DNA from: Taeniopygia guttata
Taxonomy: Eukaryota > Chordata > Aves > Passeriformes > Estrildidae
Assembly: GCF_048771995.1 (NCBI RefSeq)
Contig: NC_133036.1
Location: forward strand, 16,089,001-16,153,000
DNA length: 64,000 nucleotides
Reading direction: 5' to 3'
In this document: positions 34,201 to 47,345 of the stretch, one piece after another
Numbering within the stretch: the stretch's first letter is position 1
How the letters are laid out: each line of letters starts with the position of its first letter
Translations under genes and position numbers: made by a program
Notes under the pieces: model-generated
Told to the model about the DNA's origin: nothing
Databases searched by the model: none
Seen by the model: only the letters and a program-made list of their open reading frames with translations

Positions 34201-37200
34201 CAAACAGCTGGCCCTGCTTCTCTGTGTTTTAGGAGCAGCACTGTCCCCATCCACAGGCATAATCAGCTCCTTTGTTAGGCCCCAGGCTTGGAAAAACTTG
34301 GGATGTAGCCCAAATAAACCACCATTCTTTAAAATGGAAACAGAATTTTTAGCTGCCTAGTCAGGAAAGAGAAATAATACCTAAATGTAACTGCTTGGGA
34401 GATATCTGCTTGTCTCTGAATGGAAACTCAAGCAGTGGAACTAGCCCTGGCTAGCTGGAGGCTGGGGAAGAGGGAGAACAAATCCTGCACCAAGCCCTAC
34501 CTTCCTGCTCTGTGCATGTCCCTGCCCACGTGCTGGGATGAAGTGAAAACCACACATCAGCAGCTGGACGATGCTCACACAAGGATGCTGAGAGTGCAAA
34601 GAAACACTGACCAGTACAGGAGTAATTTTCACTAATGGCCCAGTATGTCCAGTCAGAAATAGCATTGTCCCTGGGAGGGAAGCGCACTGGGAAAAGTCCT
34701 GGGTGTAACTTCCCCTCCCATCCAGCTCTCCTACCCTCCAGGCTCTGTGTGAGCACACACAGATATGCTGCTGCTGCTGGATGTCTTTTCAAAAGCTGCT
34801 CCTAACATTTTACTGAGCACTACACAGAAATCTGTGGGGACTTTTTAAAGTCTGAGTTGCCTTTTCCTGCAAAATTCCAGTCTGGGCAGAGAGAACCACG
34901 ACAAGTCAGCACAGCATCCTCCTGCCCAGTGAGCTGCTGTCCTTAGGGACCTGGAACCCAGCAAGGGGGTGCTGAAGCCACAAGAATGAAGGCACCAGTG
35001 CAGATGAGCAAAACAGATATTTTTGTCTTTTGTGCTGCATTCTGTGTCTTGTTTGCTGATAGCACTCAAGCTATCCAGCACAAAGCCAACTTGTTAATGT
35101 CTGTATAAAATGCAGTCACTGCACAGTCTAAAGTGCAGCCAGACCCTGGCTGAGGTACTGGCAGTATTTAATGAGTAGGATTTGTCCATTCCAGAGATTG
35201 CAGGATGTTCCAAACCCTGCCCTACATGTTTGGGAGAACCCTGGAGTGTTTAAATGAAAAGCTGAAGGAATCAGCAAGAAGGTGGCTGCAGTTACACCTG
35301 AGAGGATGCACACATCTGCATTTCAGGGAGATTTTATAAGCAGGGATTGTGGGTCTGGACATAGCATCCTTCAGAACTTCAGAAGGAATTCATGCTGTAA
35401 CATTACTTGAAAGTGCCTATTGGTCATAAAACCAAGATACAAATCCCCACCTCTCCTTGCCTTCTTTTCTGCCTGAAAAAATGAGATTTCTCTGGTAGAG
35501 TTGGGGGATGCCAAAGACAGTACACTCTGTGTGTGCTTGGGCTATATGTGACCCTCCTGGTTCCCTGCCCATCTCCCAGGCGTTCCCAGGAGGATGCAGC
35601 ATCCCCTCCCTGTGCCACCAGCAGGTGCAGTCTGAGCTGTGGGTTTCTGCTGTGGAGGGACCAGCTGGGGATGCAGGGCCACGCTCCCTGACAGGCTGTA
35701 TAATCTTCTGGGGAGCTCTTTTGATGCCTTGTGAAGGCTGACCTAGAACAGAGCCTGGACAGAGTTACAGAATAAAACAGGGATTTGCTAAAAGGCCTCA
35801 ATGGATCCACCTTGGGCAGCACAAGAGCCCAGCCAGGCCTACACCCAAGATGGACCCAGAATTGTCCCAGAATGGACGACCGGTCACAAGGTCTCTCACT
35901 TTGATCAGTTCTGGCCCATCTGCACATTGGAGTGAATTGTCCAATTCCAGCTTCAGCTTATGAAGTCCCACCCTTCTTGTTTTTCTCTCTTCAGCCACCA
36001 TTGTTTGTGCTCTTGGGCCTGAGATTTGGATCATCTGTCCTTGGTCCCCAGCTAGAGAAGGAATTGGTTTATCTGCCTGCTCTGTGAAGAGCTCACCATC
36101 CCCTCATATGGAGCTCAGAACTACACACTAAAGCAGCCCAGAATTTGAAAAATATAGAAGCTAAACCTGAGGCCTCACTTTCAAGAGGACCTGGAGTCAC
36201 AACAAGATTTGTATGACATTGGTTTGTAATCAAGATTTGTTTGTAAAGATGGAAAGAGATTTATGTGCTCTTCTGTATCCAGCTACAAACAACTGACATC
36301 CATTTAAAGCTGGAAACCTGACCTAGACCTCAGCACATGATGCCACATACTGTCCATGTATGTCTGTGGCATGACCTCACACACCAGGGATGAAGGGAAT
36401 TTGGAGACTGCATTCAGACTTGCAGGTTTTAGAAACTGAAATGTTCCTCAGTGGCAACAAGAACAGCAGGAATGAACAGGCTATTTATTCAAATATGTTC
36501 AAATAATACTTTCAAATGGAAAATATTGTAGCATTTGCTGAGCAATTTAGGCACTGTGTAAATATAAACTTCTCGGAAATGTTCCTTATTCAGTCATGCA
36601 CATTCTTACTGCAGTTTATTCCCATTTCCAGCAGATGTCTTCAGTGCCCTAGGAATGATCAGGACAGCTCTGATTTTATATTGCTTATCCAACAAGCTAA
36701 AAGAGAAAAGAGCAGCCTCCCCTCTGCCTGTTTCATCTCAGGGTAGATCCCCTTTGCTGTGCAGCCTCATACCAGTGTTATCCAGTAAATCAGGCTCAGG
36801 CTGATTTTACATTTTCTAGGTGCTTCTACTCTTGGAAGAGCAGCTGCAGACAGACACCCATCAGGTCAATCATTCAATACAGCTGGGGTTTTGGTGTTGT
36901 AGAAATGTTCTAAGGAATTTGGGATATTTTGTCCTGCTTTTGTCAGTAGTGTTTCCTATAATATTACTATGGACTCTGCATGGAATTAATATAATATGTA
37001 ACAAAGTGACAAGTTACATCCCCAGCTTCTCTGTTCCACAATAAAAACCTACAGCTGAGGTCCTTCTGATGGCAAGGATTTTCCATTTCAGATCATTTAC
37101 TTGCCCCAGTGGCTCAAAAAACCCCAGTATAAACCAATACTGCATCCTCAAGAAAGATAATTGGGTTCAGCAATGTGTATTTTAACATGGAAAGTTGAGC

Positions 37201-40200
37201 AAGGATTTAAAAAGGAATCCTGTGGGTTTTCCCCCCACCAAATAGGTGACAACAGGAACATAAACATTACTTGCTGAATTTTTAATGCTGTAGCTATGAC
37301 TGGATTCATTTAGAGGGCTAATCAGCTTGATGCTGTCCCTGTCAAAGCCAGTGGGATGAGACCTGTGAGATTCCAGCTTGTGTTGAGCTTGCCATCCTAA
37401 TGAAAATAAGGAAGGAAGCTTGCAACAATTACCCTTTTATTTTCCTGTTTTGCTGGTTGATTAGTGAACAGAACACTGTAATGACTTTATCCACAGCTGA
37501 CATGTTGAACAAAACACAGATCTAAGATCTCGCATGAATCATATTATGTATGCTCTATGAAGTTAAACCACAACCTCAGGGAATGTGCTGGAAGAAACAC
37601 AGGATTGAAATGGAGACATTTGGTGTGTGGATGGTGAGAACTGGCAGGAGTAAGTGTGGTGCAGGACAGCCAGTGGCATCCAGCAGGTTTGGGTGAGGGG
37701 ATCCAGACTGATCATTCAAGTGAGACCTTAGAGAAGAATTCCCTCTGTAAATCTGCTGCCCCGTGCCTGTGCTGAGCCTGGCACTGCCCTCTCTAGTGCC
37801 CCCCTGCACAAACACACCCCTGCTCTGTGCGTTCAGCAGCCCTTGGCAACCAGAATTTGGGATGGCACTTGTTTTTCCAGCCCTCTCTGCAATACCATTT
37901 CCCAGCTGATCCTCAGATGGAGCAAACTCAGCTCTGCTCACCAGGGGAGGATCAGCCAGAAGGGCTGGAGCTGCAGCCTCCTCTGAATCCAGGATCTTGC
38001 TGGGTTTGGGGGTCACCCTTTCCCTGGGATGCCCTCCCCAGAGATGATTATTCAGATGAGCACGGAGAGAATGATCAAGAAAATAGCAGAAAATTATTTT
38101 AATAGTCACATTCAGTGTTGGTTTGTGCTCTGAGTTATCTGATGGGAAAGCAAGGAAAATTTACATTATTGTCTCTCAAACACCTATATTTTTATGGAGT
38201 TTTCTTGGCTGGGCCCTAGCAGAGGGCATTCAGAACATGATTCTGTGCATCTCCATTTCTTTGGAGCAGGTATGATTTGAGACACAGCTGTGAGCCATGT
38301 AGGCAAAGCTTCCAGCTTAACTGCTGTTAATTAGGGTTCCTTTGGTAAATGGAGAATTAAATGCCAAAGAACCATAAATCCTTTAAACAAAATGGCAGTA
38401 TTATGGCATTAGACAAATAATTTATTTTTTCCTTTCTACAGCAGAAATGGTTCAGAAACTCAAAGGGATGTTTTTGTACAAGCAAAGAGATACATGGCGA
38501 GTTACAGGAGACTATTTTTTTTACAGTGGAAAAATATTTCTAATATGAAATGCAGACACTAGAAGGAAAAAAACCAGCAGCTGAGAAACAGAAAAATAAT
38601 CTGCCAAATCAAACTGACTTAGAAGAACACTTCATTTATCATCATCATCTCTCTTCTGCATTAGCAACAAAAGAAATGTTTTCTCCTAGAAGCCTCTGGA
38701 AAACATCACTGATCTAACAGGGCTCCAGGCCAGAGAATGCCTGTCACAACAGAAGTCACAGCAGTCACTGCTCAGCAAACCTGGCACACCAGCCTTTACA
38801 AATGTTTGGTTATCAGCTTATCACCTGGCTGGCCCAAGGAGAGAAATCCTTAGCACAGATAATGCATCCAGCATCTCTGCCATGTCACTGTGTTCTTCCA
38901 GGGCAGGAAGATGCTGCATCAAATCCTACTCACACAGTGAGCCCCAGCTCTCATGGAAACACATTTCCACAGATTCCCCAGCAGACAGGCACAACAGGAT
39001 TTGTACTGCAACCTGCAGCTTCTCAGGGAGATGATGTTTGGCAGGGACACAGCCAGTGTCGGGCAGAACATGGCACATCTCCAGCTCTGGCAGAGGCAAA
39101 GGCAGAGGTGCTTCCAGCAGGGAGCTGGAGGCTGATGGAGCAGGACTGGCAGGGCACCTGGGCTGGGCAGCAGGGGCACACTGCAGTGGGCATGGGAGGC
39201 CCAGGTCTTCACCCCTGTGGCTCTAAGAGCAAACCTGCCCCAGAGAAATGCTCACCTTCTACTCCCCAACCCTCCAGCACTCACGGTAAAACAGGTTTTC
39301 CTTCAATTCTTTTCCCACCTCTTTTGGGCTAATTGTAACCTCTCAGCCTGGTCACTGTGCAAGGACAGATCAAAGCCCTCCTAACATCTGAAGGAAAAGA
39401 AGCAAGTCCCCACCCCTGCAGCCCTCCCTCAGTCACAGACCCCATCCCCTTTTCAGTATCTGGGAGCTGCTGGTCCTAAACTAACAAATGCCAGTGGCAT
39501 CTCTTAATTGAATCCCATTTAATCCCTGGGTGCCCTGTTTGACTGCTGGTATCTGTATCAAGCATTAATCATCATGAGCCTTCAGAAGCTGAAAGAGTAT
39601 TCCTTTGATTTTTTAGATTGTGTTTCATTTGAAACAGTTTTAAAGCTTTTACCAACTATGCAGGCTGTTCTTTCCTAAATGAAAGCTGATCTTATATGAT
39701 GGCAAGTATAGGAGTTTTTAAGAGACAGGACAATCACTATGAGGGCTGTCAATGCTTGTTCCTTCCCTTTTTTTCCTCATCCTCCCCAAAGTGCCTGCAG
39801 TTCCCTTAAGTGAGAAGAAAGGTTTCCATATGTGAAGGGTTAATCCACATGTGTTATGTCTACCTGGAGTTTCTGTGTCACTCTCTGTGGGGCATGGAAG
39901 TGGATGGGACCCATACTCTTCAGAAGGTAAAAAAATAATTTTCCTGAAGTGCAACCAGAGAACAACCATGATGATTGAGTATTGCAGGGACTGTGAAACC
40001 CCCTTCAGAAAAAGGCTGGGACATCTTTCAAGCACGCACATGAACCAACAGAAAACATGCTTCATATCCTCCTCCCTTGTTACTCTTGGGCAGAGACACA
40101 CAATTCATTTTTTCCCCCAGATTCATCCTCTCACTCTTGCTCACCTGCACAGTTCTGGCAGTGCCTTGCAGCTCCTGCAGAGTGCTGGTGGGAGCTGGCA

Positions 40201-41669
40201 GAGCCGTGCCAGGCAAGCACAGGAGCAGAGCTTGGGCAGGGCCAGCTGGGCACCATCGGGCAGCACTGAGCAGACAGAGCAGTTCGTGCTCTGAGCTGCC
40301 CTCCCGCAGGGGCACACCGGGATGTTCCCTGGCTCTCACAAATTACCTGGGAGAAAGGTGCTTTGTTCCACAGGGCTGTAGAATGTGTGCTCTGTTCTGG
40401 CTCTTCCTGCAGTGCCACAAAGCACTGCCTCACATCAAGGGACCCCAGTGCTGGTGCTGCCAGGGGAACAAACTCCTGAACAGTTCTCCTGGAGCTGGGG
40501 GCTGAGCTGGCAATCGTGGCCAAACTGGGAGAATGTTTCATGACAAAACCCATCAAGGAGGAACCACTGAGCTCCCAGAAAATGAGAGGGGAAGCACCAG
40601 ATGGAGGATGAGGTCAGAACCAGGGGTACTGAGGTGGATTTTTGCATTTCATGCAGATGCTGCACACAGGCAACCTGCCACATTCTGCTGTGTGATAGAA
40701 TATGTGACAGGGCACTGCAGATGCCCAGTGGGAAAGGTGGCAAAGGCAGAGCTTTGGTGGTAATCACAGAGAATTTGCAAAAGGCTATGGCTGTTTGCTT
40801 TCAGCCTCATCCTGACCCCATGATTATGGATGCACTGATCATTACTGGCTTATTAAAGCTTAAAAACAGAGGGCAGAAATTTACTTTTCATACTCAGCAC
40901 TGTTCCTATGAGCTTTGAGATTATAGAGCAGATTTGGTAACTACTGAAGTGAGATTTTCCAGGGACATCACAGGCTTTGGAATGTGTCCTGCATAGCTAA
41001 AATGAACCAAAGCAAATACTCCCTCTTTGTTTAGATATTAAACTGATGTTCATTCACTTCTTTCCCTGATGGAGAGAGACCTTTAAAGTCATGTACTCAA
41101 ATACAGGCTGGAGATGACTGTAGGGGCTCAGTAACCATCACCAATTCTTCCAAAGACACGGAGCCCTGGGTTGAAACCAAGGCCCAGGAGAGTGGGATTC
41201 AAAACTCAGTCATGTCCTCCTGCTTTCTATAAGCTCATCTGGTGATGACTGCTTTTGGATTCTATATCAGGATTATTCCCTTAGGGAGTTCTAATTTCTG
41301 AAAGGAGCTATCTCTCTGAGGATAACTTTTGTGGCAGTCTAAGTCCTAGTTTCTCTTTGTATCAAAATACACTTCCTTAAACACTTAGTAAAACATGTCC
41401 GTATAATGTTCTGAATTTCTTAAGACTGTGACATTCAAAATTTATGTCTGCATTGTTAATGGTGTGTAAAGCAGCACAGAGCAGTTTTAATAACCTCGAT
41501 TTACTCTGTAATAGTCAAAATAAATTATTTGTATATCCTACAGGGACCAAAATGGAAAATAAGACCCCCTCACATTTTTCTCTTAAGCAGTTCCAAGTCA
41601 GTTCCCTGAAAAGTGGCCATAATACTAGAATAAAACATAAGAGACCAAGGATAATGCTATGCTCAACAT

Positions 41670-41675
41670 TTTATT
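41670..41675 (-). terminator. VAT1L: Distal candidate VAT1L poly(A) signal (AATAAA)
   Basis: TTTATT on the + strand, about 2.7 kb past the VAT1L stop, with T/G-rich sequence just beyond on the transcript strand. It would give a long 3' UTR. Transcript ends were not observable here. Confidence 0.4.
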
Positions 41676-42029
41676 TATATTTTTGTGTAAACATAATTTG
41701 CTTTGTAGGCACAATATAACAAAAGCTCTAAAGCAACAAATACAATTAAACAGTGTTTCAGTTCACTTCAATCAGGCTTAAGTTAAAGAAGCTTTCACAG
41801 TTCCTTTAAGGCAAATTGAGAAATACTTTGTTTCACTTGAAGAAGCTATCCAATTGTCTCAGAGTTGTTTCAACAACACTGTCAGTAGTAATCACAACCC
41901 TTCATTTCTGCTACAGTAAGACTTGGTCAGTGACAAGCCTTGGCTTCACCAGTTTGACCAGCACAGCCTCCACCCCTGCCAGCGTGACACTACTGCTTGT
42001 GGTCTCCTGAAAGGTACTTAGGGCTTGTG

Positions 42030-42190
42030 GGCCAAATTCTGCTAGCACACATCCTGCTTCCAGAATGGGTGCCTGAAAAACCTCCACCAATATCAGCAGC
42101 AACCTCCCTCCATGCTGTATTGATACCAGTAAAACACAGAGCAGAGTTTAGCTGGCTGATGGTCACACTCGGCTGCGTTGCACTCAGGCA
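42030..42190. repeat. Possible ancient amniote repeat, in the likely VAT1L 3' UTR
   Basis: GGGCCAAATTCTGCTAGCAC, and on the other strand AACTCTGCTCTGTG and TTTACTGGTATCAATACAG, resemble an old repeat word set found across reptiles and birds (CAAATTCTGCTCTcaGTTACACTGGTGTAAAT, from memory). Ends are not defined. A frame on the - strand (41990-42217) is open here but has no protein similarity I recognise. Confidence 0.3.
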
Positions 42191-43918
42191 CTTCCAGTAG
42201 CATTCCTTTGTACTCACTGCAATTACCTGATTTTCTGCTGATCAGAAAATGGCCCTAAAATTGGTATGAATTAGAATGAAGAGTATTTTTTGCCTTGCTA
42301 ACAAAACCAGAAAGAACTAGCCAAAATTATGTGATTGTTGTCCCTGTGGTGTCTGTGGCCATGACCAAGATCACCCATATTTGTCTTGCAGGGTAATTTA
42401 GAAGCAGAGCCCACCAGACTGTGGTTTAGAACAGAAGAATGGGTTTGCTATTCTGCTTGCCCTACTAATTTAAGGCCTTGAGAATGCCACTTACTGCCAG
42501 CTCGAAGGTCACCAGCAATATTGCTCACTTTGGCATCAAATCAAAATTCCTAGTTATGTTAAGGTCTGTTGCAGGACAACATCATTACACTAGCTGCAAA
42601 ACAAAATTGGGCATGTTTCCTACTGCTGTCAGCTGATGAGTCATGAAAACCTAATGGCCCTTCTTAAAAGTCCAACTGGTAAGCCAAATAAATAGAAAAG
42701 TCTCACTGAATACATATTTTCTTCAGTGGATGAAGTCCCTATTTGGGCCTGAACTGGCACTGGAAGTATAGGAAAGTCCAGCTTGAAAATAAACTCAACT
42801 ATAATGAAGTGAAGAGAAAAATGAAGTTCTGGTTGGATCAATAGTTCAAAAGCTTTTTGGCATTTTTCTCCACAGTTATTTCTTGCTGTTATTTTTGAAT
42901 TTGTTCAACCCAAGGGGAACTCCTTCAGAATGAACCATCTGCACAATTATCTGACAGCGACTTCATGAGTACAGTGTAAAGAGATGAACATTAATACTCA
43001 GGCAGCAAAACCAACCAACCAAAAAAACCCTAATGAGAATCCTCTAAAACCATACATAAAAGTCATCCAGACCCAGAAGTCCTCTCACACTGAGAAAAGC
43101 CTGAGAAGCCCTCACTTTTCATTTTTCTGTATTGACTTTTTAACTTCTATAATAACATGCTACTTGTAGATTTGAGTGAACAACTAGTCATGTCTGGGTA
43201 AATACATTTTTTGGAAAAACTAATATTAATTTGAAGCTGTAGGCATTATGCAAGGTCTCTGCCAGTCCTTCAGCATTTCTACTGTACGTGATCACAGTAA
43301 TTTTAAAATAACTGTTTTAGCAAGACAGTTGAGGACCTGAGTAGCTGCTGTTTAGACAGGGGAAGGACGTTGAAAAATATTTACTTTTTTTCATGTTTAG
43401 ATATAGTTTCCACTAGTGGGAGGTAGATAAGACTAGCTGGTCTTTGAATACTTGATCCTGTAAATAATTATAAATGTAACTGTACATAAGGAGCAGAGCT
43501 TTTGATAGAACAATTCTAGATAGAAGTTATCCCTGTACATGATTTGTGGTGGGATTAAGGCCTAAACCTCATTTTTTACAGGGTTAACTTCTGCAGGAGT
43601 TCAGCTCCAGCCTGACAGTTAACCACACATTAACAATTTCAGAGCAGTAAACTCTATCACCAAATTTCTTTCCACATCCTGACAAGTGATCCTTACCAAT
43701 GCAATTTAAAAACAAAATTTAAAATTGGTTTGAATTTGACATATGAATCAATATGTCCTTAACAGAAGGTGTTGATCAAAGCCTTTCAATTAATGGTTTC
43801 TTGCACAATTTCAGATTCTATTGACTCTGGATGAGGTACTTTTGAAAATGAAGAGAGGATTGCTTGTGAAATGATGAAGTATGACTGAGGAAAATAAAAA
43901 GTAAACTTTGTTGCAACT

Positions 43919-43924
43919 TTTATT
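43919..43924 (-). terminator. VAT1L: Proximal candidate VAT1L poly(A) signal (AATAAA)
   Basis: TTTATT on the + strand reads AATAAA on the - strand, about 475 nt past the VAT1L stop, followed on that strand by GTTGCAAC and a T-rich run. It would make a short 3' UTR form. Confidence 0.45.
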
Positions 43925-44399
43925 TGTGGTTCATTAAAGGAAAACTATTTTAACACTGAAAATCCAGTAACAGAAAATTATCCGTCCAGTTACTAGAATC
44001 TTTCAGACAGCAAGTAGGGATTTTTTTTTTTACTGTTTCCAACTTACAAAAAAAGCCCAAACCTCCCAAATAACTTTATGCAAGATGTTGGAATTTGCAT
44101 GAGAAAGATGCCCATCTAAAATTACACAGTAAGTTAATAAGGCTTTCAAACAAGAACAGAAAAATCCATGGGACTCCTACAGGGAAACTGGGTATTACAC
44201 AGAAATGTCATAATACTGCACTGGATGAGAATGGCACTTGAGTTCAAAACAACAATGATCAACAGCTCATAGCTCAGCTGACTGCAAACAAATACAACAC
44301 ACACTGTACTACAGCATTTGTTCACTGATGCACAGAAGAGATTTCCCAGTCTTGTTCCCTTCTCCACCTCGGCTCCTCCTGCCTCCCCGCCTCTGGCTG

Positions 44400-46421
44400 C
44401 TACTGGATGAAGGGCATGCGCTCCTTGTTCTCGTTGTCGCCTTCGTGGTCCTCCTCCTCCTCCCCAGCCTCGCTCGTCTCCGTGCTGTCGTTGGCCATCT
44501 GCACCATGAGAGATCAAGGACATCAGAGCTCCTTCCCCACCCTTTGATTCCTCCTCATTTCAGTTTGGTTCACTGGATAAAGCCACTTTGGAAACTCAAG
44601 AAGACAGGGCTGCCACACGAAAATAAACATTCTGGCTGTGCACAGCCTCTGCTGGCTCTGCACCACTTCCAGCTAAGCCTGCAAGCTGCTCCCCCACGGC
44701 TCACAGCTCCATTTCCTAACAGAAGGCTGTTTGTAGGACAGCTGCACACGAGGACTCTGCTCTGTGCACTTGGAGTAAACTGATAGTAAGGAAACACAGC
44801 TGTGTAGGGAGTTTACAGAACGTGGGACCTCTGGGTTACAACTCCTGTACCTGCTCTAATGGATGGCCCCATCTAAGCCACAGTGTGAAAACTTAGGGAG
44901 CAATTTCCTTTCTTTTATATATTAAAAACCCAGTTAAACTTTACGGAGCAGTGGATATGTAAATGCTGGAAGGACAGACCCACAACAGAGTGCAGATCCC
45001 AGATCATACAAATTTTCATATTTTACTGAAGATGCCTGCACAGGCACTAGGCAATTGCAGGAATCTGTAGTTCAGAACAGCATTTAAGGAGTACACTGTG
45101 GGTTTTTTTACGTGGAAATATTTATTACAAGTTGTGTAAAGGTGCAGGACACTCCAGCACTTCACCCTGTCAATGTGACAGGTCTGTGGAGGCACAAGAG
45201 TCTGGCTCACTGGATGGGGGTAGTGTTTAACAGCACACATTAGTGTGACTGGATTCTCTTATACACCCACATTACCTCTCTCAGGACACAAGATTCTTGT
45301 AATAGCTTATAACTGCTTCAAAACCAAACAAGGAAGGGATCAATTTACTTTTTAAAGAGAAATGCAATGATGTTCCTTCCCTGATTGATTATTAGCCTCT
45401 GGTGGAAATAAAAATCTCAAACACAACCTGATTTTAATGCAGAAAAAACATTGCTATGAAGTCACCCATATTTTTGAGTTAACACCCTTTCATGCAAGTG
45501 TATTGTTCCACATGTGAGGTCCTCAAAGCCTTCCTTTTCCTTGCAGAGAGTTTGTATGAGACTGGGGGGCACTTCTAGAGTGAGTAAGAGCTTAACTCTT
45601 AAGTCCAGGTTCTTTTCTTTTCCTTTCTTTTGAAACAGGAGGTTTCTCAGATCTGAAAGCAAACTTCATACATCAGTATTGATTTAAAGTCAGGTTTGCA
45701 TTACCTTTTTTACTGCTCTTTCCTACACCATCAGCAAATGCTCAGGAGTGAGCCTGGCTTTCCTTTACCACTGCTCTCTGAAAGGTTTCTGTACCATCCT
45801 AAGTGCCCCAAATCTAGTGGACCAGAACTCCATCACTACTATCTTCCTTCTGGATATTTCTGAAAATATTTACGTGTTATACTTCATATATTACATAAAC
45901 CAGTAAACTAAATTCCTACCAAAAGTATACTTTAACTTTAGTATGAGAATCAGAAAGCACTTTTATGTTTGCACACTGCAGCAATATTGACTGGGTGTTT
46001 TCCTGTTCAATCCACCTATTAATAGAGGAATTTTTTAGTTTGAGAAAAGTCTGTTTTCATCACAAGGGCAGAAAGACACGTGGCAGTTTTACCCCAATCC
46101 AACACTTGCTGGCACATTTTTGGAGAAGCAGATAGTGATTCAGTTAGAGAAGTAACTGCTGGCACTTCAGGAAGTACATTTCACTTGGGCTAAATACAGA
46201 AATTATGGTTACTGGTGGTATTTGGGTGCCACAGATTTAGAAGCAATCAGTGTCAAAAAATCACTGCAAGGGAGGGACATGTGTCCAGAAGTGTGCACCA
46301 TGCCTGGCTGTACATCATGTCTGTGCTTTGCACTCACCAGGGGAGTGGGTGCTTTCTCCACATCCAGAATGAGTTTTCCTATATTTCCTCGGTCATGGAT
46401 TCTCTGCATGGCCTCCTTTAC
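44400..46421 (-). CDS. VAT1L: VAT1L, vesicle amine transport protein 1-like (last two coding exons)
   Basis: VAT1L is a zinc-independent quinone-oxidoreductase-like member of the MDR superfamily; its substrate is unknown to me. The penultimate exon (46421-46338) encodes VKEAMQRIHDRGNIGKLILD and VEKAPTPL, with CAG before it and a GTGAGTG donor. This is the C-terminal end of the catalytic fold, where the GKxVL-type strand closes the domain. The last exon (44498-44400) encodes MANDSTETSEAGEEEE, then DHEGDNENKERMPFIQ and a TAG stop: an acidic, probably disordered tail nearly identical to human. Both exons are phase 0 at the shared intron (44499-46337). Earlier exons (Rossmann core) lie beyond the right edge; none was found up to 64000. 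The 3' UTR runs left from 44399. Confidence 0.95.
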
Positions 46422-47171
46422 CTGAAAGAAAGATCACTTGGTAATTTTCAGCCACACCCTAGGAGAACCCTGAGTCCTTCCCTTCAAAAGCCAGCAAAAC
46501 GTTTAAGGCATGCTCTGTGCAAGGTCACTCAAAGAGCTGCTTGAGCAAAGACTGAGAATTAAACATTTTTTAGTGAATTTGTAAGGCCTGGCATTTGCAT
46601 TGTGCTTGCCAAATGGGATGTGAGTCCTGAGGACAGCCTCTGAATAGCAAAACACATCCATAAGATTAATGCAGAACCAAAGTGATGGATAGCTGAGGTG
46701 CAGGGAGAAATACAGGCTCAGGGAGGTAATTCTAAAAGGCTGTTCACTGCATTCCATCTTTGCAGAATATTTATCAAGACATCCTACTTTTGCTGAAAGT
46801 ATGATACATTTTTCTAATTGACCTAAGATATTTTTCAATTTCTTATGGGTTACCACAGAGGAAATGCCATGCCCAGGGTATGGCCAGGATTAATGCAATA
46901 CTGTGTGTCTTACTTTATTCCCTTATTTTTAAAATAAAAAATGTTAAATAATTGGTGTCCTACAATACCACCAAAACCATCTGTTTAACAGCTGGCTGCA
47001 ATTAGTGCATGTGAGAAAGGCACAAGAACCTCTTCTTACAAGTGCACTGGAGAGAAGCTTATTTTGATGTATGAAGTTTCACAACTCAGGAGAGCTCACT
47101 GTTGATAAACTGAATTTGTATGTGAGTGTATTGCACTGAATGTTTAATGTGCAGCATACAGACCACTGTTG

Positions 47172-47345
47172 AGTCACTGGCACAGGTGCCCAGAGCAGCT
47201 GTGGCTGCCCCTGGATCCCTGGCAGTGCCCAAGGCCAGGCTGGATGGGGCTTGGAGCAGCCTGGGACAGTGGAAGGTGTCCCTGCCATGGCAGGGGGTTG
47301 GAATGATATGAGCTTTAAGGTCTCTTCCAATCTATGGTTCTATAA
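47172..47345 (+). mobile_element. CR1 LINE, truncated 3' end
   Basis: CCCAGAGCAGCTGTGGCTGC, then CCAAGGCCAGGCTGGATGGG, GTGGAAGGTGTCCCTGCCAT, GGCAGGGGGTTGGAATGATA and CTTTAAGGTCTCTTCCAA match the signature 3' end of avian CR1. It finishes with TCTATGGTTCTATAA, the short ATTCTATG-type tail repeat. Only the last ~170 bp remain, the usual 5'-truncated form. Lies in the VAT1L intron, antisense to the gene. Confidence 0.92.

Larger units (their letters stand above)
28441..41649. other. Intergenic region between CLEC3A and VAT1L
   Basis: About 13 kb without a recognised gene. Open frames up to 177 codons (e.g. 37576-38109 and 38802-39332) have no domain, no codon bias and no splice support, and lie in slightly GC-richer patches. 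Low-complexity tracts are listed separately. A short direct repeat, AAGGTTAGTAAAAGG, occurs at about 32086 and 32111. The 28.4-30 kb part probably holds CLEC3A upstream control DNA. Confidence 0.6.

Noticed and set aside
34210-34330. Possible LTR-like end with AATAAA (GTAGCCCAAATAAACC)
   Set aside because: No TATA-like box, termini or target duplication; a lone hexamer is not enough.
37576-39332. Several frames of 90-177 codons on both strands
   Set aside because: No domain, overlapping strands, no splice or start support; GC-richer noncoding patches.
44146-44523. 125-codon - strand frame over the VAT1L last exon
   Set aside because: It reads the exon out of frame (Gly/Arg-rich); the true frame ends RMPFIQ at 44400.
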